Below, in pieces: positions 50,931 through 64,000 of a DNA stretch of 64,000 nt; positions within the stretch are counted from its first letter, which is position 1; the number at the start of each line of letters is the position of its first letter. The notes under the pieces are model-generated. The model made no database searches, was not told where the DNA came from, and worked only from the letters and a program-made list of their open reading frames with translations. Source of the stretch: Epiperipatus broadwayi (lineage: Eukaryota; Onychophora; Udeonychophora; Euonychophora; Peripatidae); assembly GCA_028023455.1 (NCBI GenBank), contig JAQFVV010006200.1, positions 3,047,738 to 3,111,737 on the forward strand, read 5' to 3'. The position numbers and the translations under genes are program-made.

Positions 50931-53057
50931 TTTAAATAATTCATTTTTGAAATGACATTCTAAGCGTGAGGCATACAATAAAGAAGTTATTTTAAATCAT
51001 TTAAACATAATTTTTAAAAAAAGTGGAACAAATAAATGTCTGTTTGGATTTAAAAAAATCTAAGAGTCAGAATTAACATTTAAAATATTTTAAAATCTTT
51101 TAGAGAAATTTGAAGAATGGACGACTCAAAAGCAACATGTGACCATCATACATATATAGAGAATAATTACAAATCATTTAAAATTTTTAAAAGAAAAGTA
51201 AATTTTGCTTGAATGAAATGATTGATTCATAGATACTGCTAAAACTCCAAAATCTTTTAGAATAGAAAAAAAACAAAAGAAGTTTGCCAGAATATATTTT
51301 TTTAAAGGCATTTATAATTGACCGAGAGTAACCTGATAAAGAACTTATCTAACCTGTCAAAAACTGAATATACATTTTTTTTAAAAATAAGAAAAATAGC
51401 TAATTCAAATTGTATTTTATATATTACACATGCATATTTGAATATTATATACTCTTAATGTATATTAACAAAGAATTAATTATGGAAAGTATATTTTGAA
51501 TAACTATTATTGTAAAATTATCAAAAAACTATTATTGTAACAAATTAAAATTTAATATAAATGTCAATGTGCACATACATTCCTATGTGCACGACAAATT
51601 AAATCAAGAATTACATATTGTAAAATAAATTTTATTTTGAGACCACACATGCGTTATTACATACTATAAAAATTAGTCATTAATTATTTAGACAATTTGA
51701 AAGTGACAACTAAAAATGTTGATTTTGTAAAAAGTCAAATGTTTAAATTATACACACGTGTGTGTGTATATATATATCAATGCTTGTCAAATACTTATAT
51801 ATAAATTTTAATTTTTTTATTAAATGTCAAACATTCATTTTAACGTCACATAAACCATAATGTAATAATTTTTAATTTGTATATTAATCAAAATCAGATT
51901 TAATTTATATGTAAAGCCATTTCATTTTTTTATTAATAAACATAATTGTTAAAATTATTCTAGTGACTTAATTCTATAGAGTTTAGAATATTGTATGATT
52001 GCATCATGTCTTGCTCACCACATGTTATAGAGCTTGCTCTCTGTACTACATTAGAGTATAATGGCTGGATATATGAATCTGGATGCATATTAGTGTTAAT
52101 GAGTATCTAGATGATTCTAGATTGGCACCAAGATATTCTTTAAAGCCTATGAACTACATAGCATTGATGATAATCAGAATGTTTTAATATCTCAGCATTA
52201 TTCCAAGTCATGTATTCTGATGGATTAGTAAGATGGTGCAGCCAAATTGTTTAAATAATTGCACAAGATGGCAGACTAAAAAGTTGATCTGGTCTACAGT
52301 ACCATTTCAAATCCAGTCACCAGATTTATATTTTTAAATTCTAATCCAGTCACATGACTGAATTTTATTTTGATTGTTGATCATTCATGATGATGAATGG
52401 TTATTCTGAATATTACTTACACTTACTTTTACAATGCTGGTGGATTTATAATAGTTGCTCTAAGGAGTTAACTAACTGATCCCCATAGTGATCTCTTCAG
52501 GTTGCTCGTGCTCTTTTAATACATAAAATTACTTATGTATTTTTAATATTTATACATTACTTTAATAACTCTTACTACTTAAATGTAGCTTTAATATATC
52601 ACTCCATTACCCCAGGGGTGACCACCGATACCCATCCTGTTATTTTTGGATATTAAATATCACTTTAGCATTATTTCAATACTTTAATATTTATACTAGT
52701 TTGGTAAACTTATTTATTTTGATTTTGTCATCCCTAAATTCACTCCATCTATTCCCATTCTATTACACTACATATATATCATGGCTTCAATATATGTTGA
52801 GAATTTTCTGGACGACTTGATTTAAAGGACATTATTGATGACATTTATTGTATTTGCTTCCTAATAGTTTTATTAAATTTCTTCAATGATATATATCATC
52901 TCTGGCATATTTAAACTTTGTCATAGTGTGGACATATATTTAAAGATCATCTCAAGAATTTGACAATTATTATAAGACTTAAATATCAAAAAGAATTTGT
53001 GAAGTATTGGGAAAAAAATCATTTCTGAAACATTCTATCCAGATTTGAAAATATATC
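50931..53057. other. AT-rich spacer with simple repeats
   Basis: No gene seen. A (TG)n/(TA)n microsatellite lies at 51751-51778. The stretch 52440-52640 is slightly GC-richer (CCATTACCCCAGGGGTGACC) but shows no frame. Confidence 0.45.
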
Positions 53058-54838
53058 AACCCACTGCAGGATGATCTCTCAGAGTTCAATCCATCTTCAG
53101 CTTCTCCACATCACCCCTGCACTTTATTTCATCTATTCATTTCACATGGTCTTTTACAATCTCTTAGAATCCAATTGTACATCTATTATCAATCATCTCT
53201 TCTAGCAATATGTCCAGCCCAATTCCACTTATCTTTTAATTTTTTCAGGTCAGTAACACCTATTTGTTCTCTTACCAATATATTGTGTTTTCAATCTCTT
53301 CTTGTTACTCCCAACATGCATCTTTCCATACTTCTTTGAGTGGTCTGAAGTCTGTGCTGCTCGTCTATTAAGTGTCCAAGTCTCAGATCCACAAGAACTG
53401 GTAAAACATATTAAAACCTTCCTTTTTAGACACATTTTCTTTTAGCACAACGATATTTCTACCAAAAGCACTTAAGTTTAATTCTATGATTAATTTCACC
53501 CATTGTTTCAATCTGTATTAATAATCTGACCAAGATATTTGTAGCACTTAACATCTAACTCATCATAATCAATCTTTATTTTCATATTTTGAAAAAAAAA
53601 CCATTAAACATTACTTTAGTCTTTTTAATATTTATCTAGAGTCCTAGTTTCATCTGATAACTCCTGCAGCTCTAACACATTATTAGCAAAAACTACATCT
53701 GCAAAATCTAATGACTTAAATAATTACCATTTACTTTCACTCCTTTAACTTCTCATTTTAATCCACAAAATACTTCTTGCAGCACTGCTAAGTTTTGGAT
53801 ATGGTCACCTTGTCCTACATCCTTCCCAATGTAGACTTTCCTAGTATCATTATGGAATCTAATTGATACTGTTGCATTTTTATATTCTTTAAAATATAAT
53901 ATCCTGATCTATACCTTAATGATCCAATGCTTTACTCACTGAAATGTTTATAGAATCAAATCCCTTTTCATAATCTACAAATCCAAAGCATAATGGCAAC
54001 TCATATTGATTTGTCCTTTCTATAACTTTACCTGGATATGATCTACTGTACTAAAACCACTTTTAAATCCAGCTTGTTCTCTGTAGAGTTGCAATTATGT
54101 TGGTAAAATTTTTGTATAAAATTGATAAAAGGCGGATAGGTCTATAATTTCTAATATCTTCTTTATCACTTTTTTTAAATACTAATATTGCTGCATTCTT
54201 CCAATCATCTGGTACATCTTTATCATTTAGACATTTGGTATAGAACTTTGTTAAAAAATTTATATTTTTCACCTGCTTCTTTTAATATATTAATTATAAT
54301 TCCATCATTACCTGGAGACTTTCCTTTCTTCATAAATTTAATTGCATGTCTCACTTCATTTAAAATTCTGGGCAATTCAGAAGATATAATAAATATAGAA
54401 GGTACTTGTTCTTTATTCTTATATAATTCTTGATAGAAGTCTTCTACCCATTTCATGATGTCATCTTTTTCGTAATAATTCAATCTTTTTTCCTTATTGC
54501 AGATATAAATTTCCTATCAATACCAAAATGTTGTTTTACACTTTTGAGACTTTTATTCTCTTCTACAGCTTTCCTTGCTAGTTCAGTTATATTTCCTTAC
54601 ATCATTTTCAACTTTTCCACACCATTTTACAAAATACGAGCTATTCGATCCTTTTTAATGCATCATTTTTGTACAGCTTCGTATTCCTTATTTTCTTTAT
54701 AAATTCTTAGTCTCGGTAGAAATTTTATTGGTCAATTGCTACCAGTTATCTTTATTGCAGTTTTTAAAAGTGTATCAGTTATTATCTTATTAATTTCATA
54801 CAAATTTGAATCATGTTCAAAATCTACTAATATATACT
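53058..54838 (-). mobile_element. RTE LINE copy eroded by small deletions
   Basis: This copy aligns with 12270-14230 of the reference RTE copy over its whole length, in the same orientation. It is 5'-truncated near 54838 and stops before the GAT-rich tail at the other end. Conserved protein pieces on the - strand are 'LTYGSETWTLNRRA'-like at about 53370, 'KAPGNDGIIINILKEAG'-like at about 54330-54270, 'FLTKFYTKCLNDKDVPDDWK' at about 54265-54205 and 'NYRPIRLLSILYKNFT' at about 54150-54105. It has lost roughly 10% of its length in many separate deletions of about 2-20 bases, while the remaining bases are mostly unchanged. Confidence 0.9.
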
Positions 54839-57800
54839 AAAATATATACATACATGTTAATGTATTAAAGAATGTGTGACAAACCATAATTAAGTCTGCA
54901 TATGTAGTATTGTATCAATAAATATAGGATAATTAGAATTAAAGTTAGAATAAAGAAATAGTTTAACAAGAATAGCCCTAGAATTAAAGGTCAAATTGAA
55001 ATTAACTGGTACAGAAATAAAATATCTTAGGAAAGTAATCTTTGTGGATAAACTATAATGGAATACATTGAAGCATTAACCAATATTATTATTGTATATA
55101 TCTTGTATATAATAAATGTATTGTTTATTAATTTGTTATCTTGTTATCTAGAAATAGCTTAATTCAATGTGTAAATCAGAAAGATTACAACTTCCTAACC
55201 TAATGTGAAAATAACTTGAAGGTAATAAACGTGGGAAGAAAATGGAAGAGTATGAATTAAGGATTTGGAGCAAGGAAACAGAATAAAATAACCATGCATT
55301 ATTATTATAGTTCTGAGAATTAAGATTTTTTACTATACATTTTAGAAAAGATTGGGCTTAAAACTCACTATCAATCATTTTCCATGTTCTGAAAGAATCT
55401 GATGGGATTTAAAATCAAAATAACCAAATTTATGCTATCCTTTATTCAACTTCAGTTTAGATTTATATTAACTGTCACTATATAGATATATCAAAAGATA
55501 TGAAGATAACATTTAAAATATATATATTCTGATAAAATGGATATGTTTGCTAACATATGTACATTTATCTGCTAATCAAGTAATGTACTGAAACAGTAAG
55601 GTCTGCTTTGCAGATCTTCGTTTCACCTTTTCTTACCTATTTCCTACCCTCATACCTTAGTTTGAACCCCAATCTATAGTAGTGTGTCTGCAATACGCTT
55701 ATATACCGAAAATCCCGCCTAATTTTAAACCAAGAGTACAATGTTTGTATTATATATACAAGTCATTCTCAAATAAATAAAAGATTATAGATTATGTATA
55801 TGTTCACATAATTTTGATTTATTAAAAAGTAGGTTATATAAGTCGTAATTGCGCACACTATGGTATGCATTTTAAAACATATCAAAATTATAAATTGTTA
55901 AAGTTATTTTGTTTGAATCCATTTACAAATATATTACTGTCGTAATATATTTTGATTTAAAATAAAATTCACTTAGTAAATATTCGTTTAGTAAATAGAT
56001 TCAAATATTGCAATTTAAAAAGTAAAATCATTTTCTTTAATTTAATAAAAGTTATTCCAAATATTTCTGTTTAAATAAATCAGGGACAATAGTTTAATTA
56101 GTTAATGTTCTATAAGTTTATCTAAAAACAGCAATGTCCACTTAAGGTTTTCTTTAATTAGTAAAAGTAATTTTTAATTAAATCTAGTTTGTAATCCGAA
56201 TGTCGACAGGGAAATTAACAAAAGAAATTAATTAATGTTGAATTCCTTTAGACATTCGGATAGATTTAATTACAGCTGATAAGTCCGATATATTTTTGTA
56301 ATGCTCCAGGGCAGTTCTATTGTTAACGTCTACTATAAAAATAAGGGTTTTCTTTTGTTCTCCAGTTTTTTTAGAGTTTGTATTCTAATGTTTCTAAGAG
56401 AAATCATTCTGAGTTCTATTCTAATAATTTGTAAGTCTTGACATGACAGAGTAGAGTGCAAAAAGGCTATTTCTCTCCGAGATGGTCATATGCTGCTGTA
56501 TACCATCGAAAGTTATCACATAGGGAACCCCAGAACTGCTGCTGCTGCAAAAATATGAACATTTCCAGATTTTGCTGTTAAATTATATAAAAACCTGCCG
56601 ACCATCAATCTACCTAAAATGCTTCTCCAGAGGTAACCCTAAATTAACCCAAGAGCTCTTGTGATTCATAACTAACATGCTATAGCTATTTAAAATTGTT
56701 TTTCTTATATTTCACATAACTTCATTATGTATTTCTTTAATGTGTTTAAATATACTCAACATTTTGCTCTCTATCCTTGGGTTAATATTTTCTATTTATT
56801 AAGCTTTCTGTTATTTTATTATGATAATGTGTCAGAATCGTCTTTGACCGAGTGAATTATTCCCTTTGTTGAAAACAAGACGCCGCTATGAAGGCATATT
56901 TTAAATTTCTAAATAATTTCCAATTTTATTATCTTGCAAATCACTCGTTCGAGGGTGATTCTTTTCTTTAATATATAATATAATCACAGTTTAAAATCTA
57001 CATGTTATTGATTTTAATCTAATATGAGAGTATGTGCGAAGTCAATGATTAATGTCCCCTAATGCATGATTGCGTATATAAATCTATACTTACTTTTCAA
57101 ACCCGCAAGCATGCATTTTCCTATTTTAATTACCGTGTTCTACTTTAATTACAAAGTTCATCATTGACGTCGAGAATGTGCAGACTCTTTTAAATGAATT
57201 TCTGGGAATTTGATTGGGCATTTCTCTTAATCCAAGTAAAACCCATTCAGTATGTTTTATATACACTAGTCTCATATTGCTGGTAAATGAATTGGTTGTT
57301 GAGACCGCTTTTACTTTTCCATGGATTCTTTACATGGCAAAGTCCGTTATTTTCGCTTATTGCAGATTTCCAGGCAGAGTGTGCCTCCAAATGACACACC
57401 TGGGAATTAAACGCAATCGTCATCCAGTCACTAAGTTTCAGCTGTTCATAAAATACTTTCATACGGGTTAGCGGCAAGATGCCCTCCGTAATTATTCCGG
57501 ATCTTCAATATTGTTTTAGGTTATATTTATTTTACAAAGCATCCGTGACTTAAACGTGTCACACCCTCCAACTTTAATAAATTCATTATCAGCAATACTG
57601 ACCTCCCAATGCAACTCATTATTATTCTCAAATAAATGCTTTGATCCCATTCCTACTTTGTTGCTTAGTAAGCTTTAGTCCGTGCTATTCTCGAAATCAA
57701 TAAATATTTTAGAACACTTAATTTTCAAATATTTTCTTAAACTTGTATAATTACTCAAAGCACCTCGCACATGTTCCTATCTTGTCAAGCACATTATCGT

Positions 57801-58839
57801 AATGCTATTAGCCCGAGGAATAGAATATATCACTTGTTTTAAAACCATTTGTCATTTATTGAAATATAATGCCCACAATTATTTAATATGCGTCCCTGTC
57901 TCATATAAGCAGACAGTGGCGTTATATATATATATTTTATTTAAATAAATTTTGTGAAATTATTTAAAACTAAATTTGATCTCTTATTTTATTTGATTCC
58001 TATCACTGTCTCGGTCTATATATATATTTTCTGCATTTCTTTTGTAAATCCATAGATGTTAATTAGCCACTCAAACTTCTTTTAGTATAGAGTCTTTTGT
58101 TTCTCCCTGACCACCAGGCACCGGTCAAAGGTCATACTAGTAGTGGCATCAGATGCGTTGTCACGTAGATGGCACGGTGAAATTTGGGCTTTAGATTCGA
58201 ACTTAGTATATCTAGAAGGCAACCCCTCCTAGAATGTTCAGTTTCGTGTCTGGGTTTGAATTCTGCAGTGTATTAGCGAGATAGACGATTCTGACTGTTA
58301 CAGTACTAAATATTAGTTGATTAAAAAACAATAAAATGAAAAAGTGATGTTGAATCCAAAATGATTTACAGAATAAATAAAAAAAAAAAAACCATTATGT
58401 TATTTGTTAAAAATAAACTTAGAACATTCATCAGAAATTATGTACGAGAAAGCTATATAAAAAATATGGTAAAAGAATTATATATTATAAAGAAATGATA
58501 AATGTGCAACAATTTATGGAAGTACAACATTTAAAGTTATAAAAAGCAAGATTTCATCAAATAAATAGTATACTTATTTCCATAGTAGAAATCTGTCCCA
58601 AAAAGAAAAACAATAGATTCAAGAAGTTTGTAGGATGTAAGAAATACAGAAATATTTGAATTTGATAAGACATTTTTTTAAAAAATGAAAATTAATACAT
58701 ACTTCAAACTTATAAAAAATTGAACAACTCATTGATATAAAGACAGCTACATATCTAAGCAAGAATGAAGGTATATTCAATATAGAAAAATGGATTTAAA
58801 ATAGCACATTTAAATAATTTAGATATACAATAATTAATA
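54839..58839. other. AT-rich region, no gene seen
   Basis: No supported gene. GC-richer patches at 56280-56640 (with CTATAAAAATAAGG at about 56332, TATA-like) and 57170-57480 carry only short frames. Around 58150-58270, AGATTCGAACTTAG and GGTTTGAATTC resemble polymerase III B boxes, possibly SINE debris. A small inverted repeat (ATCCGAATGTC … GACATTCGGAT) spans about 56195-56262. Confidence 0.45.
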
Positions 58840-60227
58840 CTAGTCTGATTGCTGAGCATGGCCGCTTGATGGCGTTTCTGTGCAAAAACATATAAAAATG
58901 CATTTATGTGGCTAGTTCTGTTGTATTAGCCATTGCAGGCCGTTTGATGGTGTTGCACAGAAATATTATGGCCTGTTTTTTGTGCTTCATAACACATGCA
59001 AATTCTCACAATTCAGTTGGCTACCATATCGTCTGACAATGGCTGGATTTCAAGTGGCCACATTTGAAATCTCCATAGCAGAGTAATTTCATGTCTACTT
59101 AAATCACAGTCTGACTCACTAAGAATTGTCACACCGTCTCCACCATTCTCTACACAACTTGGAATGTGCAAAACATTGGCAAAGGATAGAGTCAAAAATT
59201 ATTCGGCCGAGCTCACGTGAAGACAAATAAAATGGTACACTGCGGCAAGCCGATTTTCAAATTGTACCAGTTACGCGGCCAAACTTACGGCTAATACAAT
59301 AGTTTTTGTTGGATTAGCCATTGCAAGCTGCTTGGTGTTGTGCAGAAATATTATGGACTGTTTTGTGCTTCGCAACACTAGTTATGCGAATCTGCACAAT
59401 TCAGTTGGCTACCATATTATTTCTGAGGGTGCCTGGATTTCAAGGGGCCACAAGTTTTAAAATCTCTATAGCAGAATCATTTCATTTCTACTTAAATCGT
59501 GCAATCTAACTCACTAAGAATTATCGGTACACTGTAGTAGTACGATGACTCCATGAAACTCTACATTTGCAAACAATATCACAATTCCAATGTCAGACAT
59601 GCTCCTGCAATCGAAGGTATTTGATTTGCATATATTTCCAAAACAATTGGTTGTAGATTCTATGACATAATTCAATAAAAAAAAAGAAAACGAAAGTTGA
59701 AAAAGTCAAAACTTTTGGTTTGCTTTTATTTTTTAAAAAAAGTAGAAAAATATTTTATTAAAAAACAGAAGTTTTACTATATCAGCAGTAAAGATGTGTT
59801 TGTGTATTGTTTTGTAATTTGTTAGTAGGTAGAAAAAAAGTTTCGAAAACAAAAGGTTGTGATTCTATGACATAAATCAATAAAAAAAAAACGAAAATTG
59901 ATAAAGTCAAAAGTTTGGTGTTTTTATTTTGGGGGATGAGTGGTTGAGAAAAAGTTTGTCATCATTGAGACAAAAGTTAGGAAAAAATTACTTGTTTTTA
60001 TTTAAAAAAAAGATAGAAGATTTTATTAAAAAAAAAAAAGGTAATACAAATAAAATGTAATAAAAATTTGTTTTAAAAATAAGAAAAGTTCGACTATATC
60101 AGCGGTAAAGATGTGTTTATGTAAGGGGGAAAAATTAAAGATGTACGTAATAGAAAAAATAAAAGAAAAAAATATTTAAAGACAGTAGAAAAAAAAAAAA
60201 ACGCTTACAGCCCGGCTACCAGACTAG
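58840..60227. mobile_element. Unclassified TA-flanked element with internal duplications
   Basis: The ends CTAGTCTGATTGCTGAGC and GCCCGGCTACCAGACTAG form imperfect inverted repeats (about 18 bp, four mismatches) flanked by TA. Inside, a block of about 210 bp starting ATTAGCCATTGCA occurs at 58925-59131 and again at 59313-59526. A third, partial copy of its beginning is at the element's left end. A second repeat starting GGTTGT(A)GATTCTATGACATAA occurs at about 59649 and 59854, each followed further on by CTATATCAGC(A/G)GTAAAGATGTG. No coding capacity. Assignment to Tc1/mariner rests only on the TA flank. Confidence 0.65.
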
Positions 60228-62600
60228 TACCGACTAATTAACTAAAAATTAACAATTGACGAAATGATTTGAAATAAAGTACTATTTAAAAAAATGTATA
60301 TAGAGAGGCATATATGTTTTTTTTGTAAGATATTTTCCTGGGCATTTTCTTATTCATAGCTACAAGTTACTAAATATTTTCTAATCATAAATTACAAAGT
60401 AAATCTAAAGCACCCCTCCTCTTAAAAAAATGTTAAAACAATCCTCAAATTATTCAAAACTTAAAAATATAAATTAAACAGCATGTTAACAAATTTAATT
60501 TACAACTATTATAGTAACAGCATATTGACCTCTTTCGGTTTTTATAAATTTTTCAAATCTTTTATATTTTTTAACAAAACTTTATATTGATATTTTTCTA
60601 AGTATGAAAAAGAATTTTAATAATTATCTAATGGTTGATAATTATACACTTTTGTTTTATTTGAAGTTAATCTTTGTGAATAAACTTTAGAAAAGATTTT
60701 GTTTGATGAAAATATTTTTAGTAATTAGTATATAAACTTGGATATTTTAATAGTTTATACTTAACCATATCATTTTATTTATAATATGTAAACCTTTCTG
60801 CTAGAGCCTTAATATATATATATTAACATGTGAACCTTTTCCCCTCAATATCTAAAAAAAATATAATGGAAAAAAAGGTAACTAATTTTGAATCCAAACC
60901 ATATATTTGAATTTTAGCAATACATATTTGCAGTGTACTAAGTTCTTCAAGATGTAATTGTTTATAAAGATATGCACAATACAAATTGAAATTTGTAATT
61001 ATATCTGTGAAAATCATGTGCCCTACATGGGGAAAAATATTTTGGAGTGAACATTTCTGTCTTTTAATCTGAGATGGATAAATGCTAAGTTACTTGTAAA
61101 TTTGTGACATTGGATTACCCTATCATTTAATAAATAAATTTTATTTTGGCATCTAAAGTGGATAGATATTATTAATCTAATTAAATCTATTTACACCAAT
61201 CTTATGATACATATTTTATTCTTTTGATTTTAATAATTATTTTTGGTTTTTGAAATGAAAGCATAGAAATTTAAGATTGATAAGAAGATAAATTTATGAA
61301 TTTCCTAATAGTAAATTTATACAATTTAAACAGATATTGTTTTTATCATTATATTCTTGTGATATAATATAAATCAAGTAATTTTTATTAATTTTGATTT
61401 GTTTTTCTACAATTCCTTCCTTTCTAGATATGTGCTTGCTACGTTTTTAGGCTGCTTGTATTATATTTAAAATACAAGAAATAATATTCAGATAAGTATT
61501 TTGTTACATAGTAAGATGTGTTCTCTTTTCTATTCTTTAAATAAGTAAATGAGAATATTTTAAATTCATATTTCAAATCAAAAATATATATATATTAATT
61601 TTATTATCATATTTAACATACGATACAATTGAGAGAATAGCTTACTTAGAAAATAGATAGATGCATAAGTCTGACTTGAATTTTTATTTCATTCAAAAGT
61701 TCTTTAAAAATTTTGTCAAACTTTTTTAAAAAGTATAATATGTTAGGCATTTTTATCTAAACAAAACTTGTTTTTGTTCAATGAAATTTTTTTCATTCAA
61801 GCTAAACAAAATCATCTCCATCAAAAATTATTTTATAAAATAAAAAATGCACTTTGATATACAGTAAATTTATTACTTCAAATTAACAAAAGATACAAGA
61901 TTAAAGAAATGTTTACAAATAAATTTTTCCATCCCCATACTAAAACTTCATAACTGCCAGCCATTTCCCTTTTCATGAATGGAATGAGTTTCAATCAATT
62001 TGAAAGTTAAACTATTTTTTGAAATTTTAAAATAATAATAATAAAACAAAGGAAGTATTTCTAGGGATACAATTGTAATGTTGTAAAGATCCTCCAGATA
62101 CTTTGTTGTTTACTCTTTTTTAAACTATTTTTATTAACAATTGTTTTGGATAAGTTACTTTAAAATTGAAGAGAAATGACTGACTACATATAATTCAGAA
62201 AAATCCCCCATATCAGTAGGTAATTAGGAAAACAAATAACAAAAAAAATAAAGAAGTCAGAATTGACATATTTATATAAAATTTAATCATTTCTATTTTT
62301 TTTTTTTTTTCAAGCTTTACAAAAGAGTAGTTAATTTTCAAGATTGCTTATGAAAATAAACTGTACTAAATATATACACACTTGCAATTATAAACTATAT
62401 ATACACACTTGTATAAATATGCATGCAAATATTAAACACGTGTGTGTGTGTGTGTATATATCACAAATACACACTTATGTGCACATATTGTATATTTCTT
62501 AAGAAATATAATTTTCTTTAAGTACAGCTTGTATCTGAAAATGAAGTAACAAGAAAATGGGGGCAAAAAATGCCAATTACGGAATTTTTCCTACAGAAAA
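60228..62600. other. AT-rich region; right part may be 3'UTR of a - strand gene
   Basis: No coding region. If the exon at 62708-62798 is real, its 3'UTR extends leftward from 62707; TTTATT (AATAAA on the - strand) occurs near 62610-62630 and again at about 61870. A (GT)n microsatellite lies at 62437-62456. Confidence 0.4.
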
Positions 62601-62707
62601 TGGGAATCATTTATTTCAGTCTTTATTAACTAGGGAGGATTTATTTTCGGTATTGCTTAAATTCAGCTATCCAAAATACAATAATTAAATAATGATGAAG
62701 CAGACAC

Positions 62708-62798
62708 TTAATCATCAGATCCCGAATGCCCTTTGTCATCCTTATGTCTATTACTTGGGGATCTTGCATTATTTTCTGCACTTCTAGAGTCTCTTTTC
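62708..62798 (-). CDS. Candidate terminal exon of an SR-type (RS-rich) protein
   Basis: On the - strand an acceptor (TTTTTTATTATTTTAG) ends at 62799. The exon starts with the last base of a split codon, then reads 'KRDSRSAENNARSPSNRH' and 'KDDKGHSGSDD' before TAA (62708-62710). An RS-dipeptide-containing tail with an acidic end is typical of splicing-related SR proteins; I cannot name the gene from 29 residues. The exon is clearly less AT-rich than its flanks, and poly-A signals follow. The remaining exons would lie beyond 63000 or outside the window; none was found with certainty. Confidence 0.48.
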
Positions 62799-62800
62799 CT

Positions 62801-63238
62801 AAAATAATAAAAAATTATATGTAAACCAAGTTTTTTTTAAAAAACAAAACTAGTGTATATATATATAGATGATGTCATCAAATACTTATTTCTTTTTATA
62901 TTAAAAAGATATGATTGTAAGTATATCATATACAAGTTGTGTGTTTAATTATAATCACTGTATATAACATCATGCCATCACTCATAGTTATATTTTAATA
63001 AAAACCAATATAAACAATCTGCATCAATTATACACCGAAGCAATGAATATGTGGTAATCAAGATAAACAATTGAAAGCATCAAGAGATCATTTTTAATAC
63101 TAATCTCATCTGATAACCTGTAAAATTATATTTGACAAACCTACCTTTTGAAATAGCACTACAGCATGTTTAAATTCATATGACTGGTTGCAGAACTCTG
63201 AATATGACTAATAATTAATACAAATATTTAGAGTTTAA
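62801..63238. other. Probable intron of the - strand SR-type gene
   Basis: AT-rich sequence with no clear further coding exon. A 53-base segment at 63145-63197 is bounded by AG and GT in splice orientation, but its frame does not fit the terminal exon. Confidence 0.3.
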
Positions 63239-63346
63239 GTATTACAGGCTATAGTTAAGCATATGTTTGAGTAAAATAATAGATACACCTATGTATTACA
63301 GGCTATAGTTAAGCATATGTTTGAGCAAAATAATAGATACACCTAT
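63239..63346. repeat. 54-bp tandem duplication
   Basis: Two adjacent copies of a 54-base unit (63239-63292 and 63293-63346) beginning GTATTACAGGCTATAG, with a single difference (GAGT against GAGC). The near identity points to a recent event. Confidence 0.95.
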
Positions 63347-64000
63347 CATTTTAATAACTATTTCTGACAACTGTTTACTTCTTTTACAGATAGAATCATA
63401 TAACACCACTAAGAGATACTTAATATGAAGTTAACACTAATTTATTTAGCCAATAAGAAAAAAGTCAACTTCTTGGTGTCCATTAATTACAGCATTACTA
63501 TCATTCACAAAAAATAGGAGAACAAAACTTGCTAGAATTATAGTTGAATATCATTGCTTACCGACAGATTGAAAAAAAAAATTATGGAGAATTGTAATCA
63601 CAGTGGAACATATCACTGCATCAACTATAAAAACAATTAATAGCTTCACATGAATATCTAGTTTAATTTTCTTACATGAATGTTACAATATGACTTGCAA
63701 ATGTAAGAAATAATTAGAAGAATGTATATTTGAATAAAAATGTAAAAATTGACAATCACTAGGACTAATATTTGGCAAATGCCAAAAAAAAAAAAAAAAA
63801 GCCTTTCAACCAGTTTGCCTTTTCTAAAATGTTAACCATAATCGACTATATCAATAATGTTTGTGGACTTCCCTTGTTTCAATCATCATTCTATATGGAT
63901 GCAAACATAGTTACAAAAAATTGAATATTTGGGGAATCAAGACTATCTCATATGACAAATATTGCTTCCAGAAAATATTGACTTTTTCTGAGAAGATATT
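63347..64000. other. AT-rich sequence, nothing recognised
   Basis: No gene or element supported. A run of 18 A lies near 63784-63800. Confidence 0.5.

Noticed and set aside
62435-62460. CRISPR-like or regulatory repeat
   Set aside because: It is a plain GT microsatellite, and no CRISPR array occurs in this eukaryotic window.
63145-63197. Penultimate exon of the SR-type gene
   Set aside because: It has AG and GT at its ends in the right orientation, but the phase needed to join the terminal exon puts a TAG in frame. A poison exon is possible but unsupported.

Overview
The window is nuclear DNA from an animal, most likely an arthropod. It is very AT-rich and almost entirely non-coding. It carries one clearly intact housekeeping gene, split by long introns, set in a sea of transposable-element remains. 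The one firm gene is RPS15A (ribosomal protein uS8) on the + strand: four coding exons between 24003 and 34331 that sum to exactly 130 codons plus stop. A spliced 5'UTR exon must lie upstream but I could not place it. The mix of RTE LINEs, a Penelope-like element with a GIY-YIG motif, C2H2 fingers of the 'CDY' type and a SCAND3/ZBED-like hAT relic would fit a chelicerate such as a spider. That placement is inference.

Layout. 1-7233: a giant inverted repeat with two 1650-base arms, nearly identical, around a decayed core. The core holds a 3' scrap of an RTE LINE, a broken C2H2 zinc-finger sequence, and a broken L1/Tx1-type LINE whose endonuclease half is read in frame with the last fingers. 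7200-7605: degenerate tandem units that overlap the outer end of the right arm. 10414-15500: two RTE LINEs on the - strand, the first interrupted by a 316-bp hAT MITE with a perfect 8-bp target duplication, the second nearly full length but frameshifted. 15663-17283: a TA-flanked MITE abutting a long foldback. 17662-19832: a probable LTR ending in a primer-binding-site-like motif. 20033-21834: an unclassified 1.8-kb element with ~40-bp terminal inverted repeats, a 6-bp target duplication and internal tandem arrays.

23995-34331: RPS15A. Intron 1 holds a Penelope-like element in antisense. Intron 2 holds a direct-repeat unit. Intron 3 holds a foldback, a short hairpin element and a second copy of the TA-flanked MITE. 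36945-39060: an ancient RTE copy split by a third MITE copy. 41955-43515: a decayed hAT-type (SCAND3/ZBED-like) transposase gene. 53058-54838: a fourth RTE copy, eroded by many small deletions. 58840-60227: another unclassified TA-flanked element with an internal ~390-bp duplication. On the - strand, two short exon-like segments look like 3' terminal exons of other genes: 46521-46765 (80 codons, unknown) and 62708-62798 (RS-rich tail, SR-type protein).

Apart from RPS15A and the two candidate terminal exons, nothing here appears to be a functioning protein gene. The interest lies in the structure and layering of the repeats.
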